The notes below the pieces were generated by a model. That model ran no database searches. It was not told where the DNA came from and saw nothing but the letters and a program-made list of their open reading frames with translations. Source: Bacteroidota bacterium (GTDB lineage Bacteria > Bacteroidota > Bacteroidia > J057 > JADKCL01). From it: a stretch of 64,000 nucleotides of DNA. Position 1 is the first letter of the stretch. Each line of letters starts with the position of its first letter. A program made the position numbers and the translations under genes. The stretch is from the NCBI GenBank assembly GCA_016718825.1, contig JADKCL010000005.1, positions 248,001-312,000 of the forward strand, read 5' to 3'. This document shows positions 63,859 to 64,000 of the stretch, piece after piece.

Positions 63859-64000
63859 GTTGTTGCCTTCTTCGCGAAGAGATTCGACAAAAAAGACGAA
63901 CTTGCTGTAACCGACTCGCGCGACGCGTCGTCCAATGTCACGATGCAGGTACCCAATGAGGCATATCATATTGAACGCGTTTTAAAGGGCGATACGCAGG
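63859..64000. other. window end, no gene assigned
   Basis: The plus-strand frame of the DUF3817 gene stays open after its stop from 63859 to the window end and reads naturally (FAKRFDKKDELAVTDSRDAS and onwards), with a possible ATG at 63942. It could be the 5' part of a gene that continues outside the window, but there is too little to name it. The minus-strand frame covering 63499-63969 is judged a shadow. Confidence 0.3.

Noticed and set aside
63499..63969. Minus-strand 156-residue open frame at the window end
   Set aside because: It overlaps the DUF3817 gene entirely in antisense; the DUF3817 assignment explains the sequence better.

Overview
The window reads as a chromosomal segment of a Gram-negative bacterium of the phylum Bacteroidota, probably a Saprospiria/Chitinophagales-like lineage; the lineage is inference, the phylum is well supported. 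Evidence: two large secreted proteins with type IX secretion (T9SS) C-terminal sorting domains, SprB, HYR and choice-of-anchor B modules typical of the phylum, three promoters that fit the Bacteroidota pattern TTTG-N19-TAnnTTTG (one with a C at the first -33 base), and almost no Shine-Dalgarno sequences. There is no rRNA, prophage, insertion sequence or CRISPR array. One tRNA (Gln, UUG) is present. About 46 protein-coding loci are supported, four of them broken by single-base frameshifts.

Layout. 1-2.3 kb: 3' part of a GH92 alpha-mannosidase. 2.75-14.3 kb: a single 3.8-kilo-residue T9SS adhesin-like protein built from three ~670-residue beta-helix blocks, five Ig-like repeats, six HYR repeats and SprB repeats. 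14.4-23 kb: a mostly minus-strand housekeeping block (malic enzyme-ruvA; asparaginase with an outer-membrane barrel; pth; tRNA-Gln-prs-rplY) with a plus-strand YciO/Sua5-family gene and a small hypothetical. 23.4-29.6 kb: a translationally coupled RND efflux operon (adaptor, pump, TolC) that also carries a methyltransferase. 29.6-32 kb: recF, a DciA-like gene and small hypotheticals. 32-36 kb: a PQQ-propeller protein, two frameshifted genes (Uma2, DUF296) and pyruvate dehydrogenase E1 alpha. 36-44.7 kb: a DUF2723 glycosyltransferase-like giant, rlmB, a frameshifted DUF255 protein, two small barrel proteins and a lysoplasmalogenase. 44.7-50.3 kb: a flavin amine oxidase operon, an unusual protein with two phosphoribosyltransferase-type PRPP loops, a frameshifted SRPBCC gene and a lipoprotein. 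50.5-54.1 kb: an NAD(P)/FAD oxidoreductase paired with a membrane polyferredoxin, next to a 42-residue Cys/His-rich lipoprotein. 54.2-58.4 kb: a three-gene glycan operon (two GT2 enzymes and a GT-C enzyme fused to a methyltransferase). 58.5-62.4 kb: an SLC1-type transporter and a choice-of-anchor B T9SS protein. 62.5-63.5 kb: a tandemly duplicated module, each copy holding an 84-nt hairpin followed by a 63-residue protein gene.

Most novel items: (1) the duplicated hairpin plus mini-protein module at 62488-63479, where the two copies differ mainly at synonymous sites inside the small gene and keep the number of base pairs in the hairpin; (2) the two-domain PRTase-like protein at 47270-49186; (3) the redox pair with its mini-lipoprotein at 50542-54118; (4) the GT-C/methyltransferase fusion. 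The four frameshifted loci all break at or next to short homopolymers between 34 and 50 kb, so sequencing error should be excluded before calling them pseudogenes.
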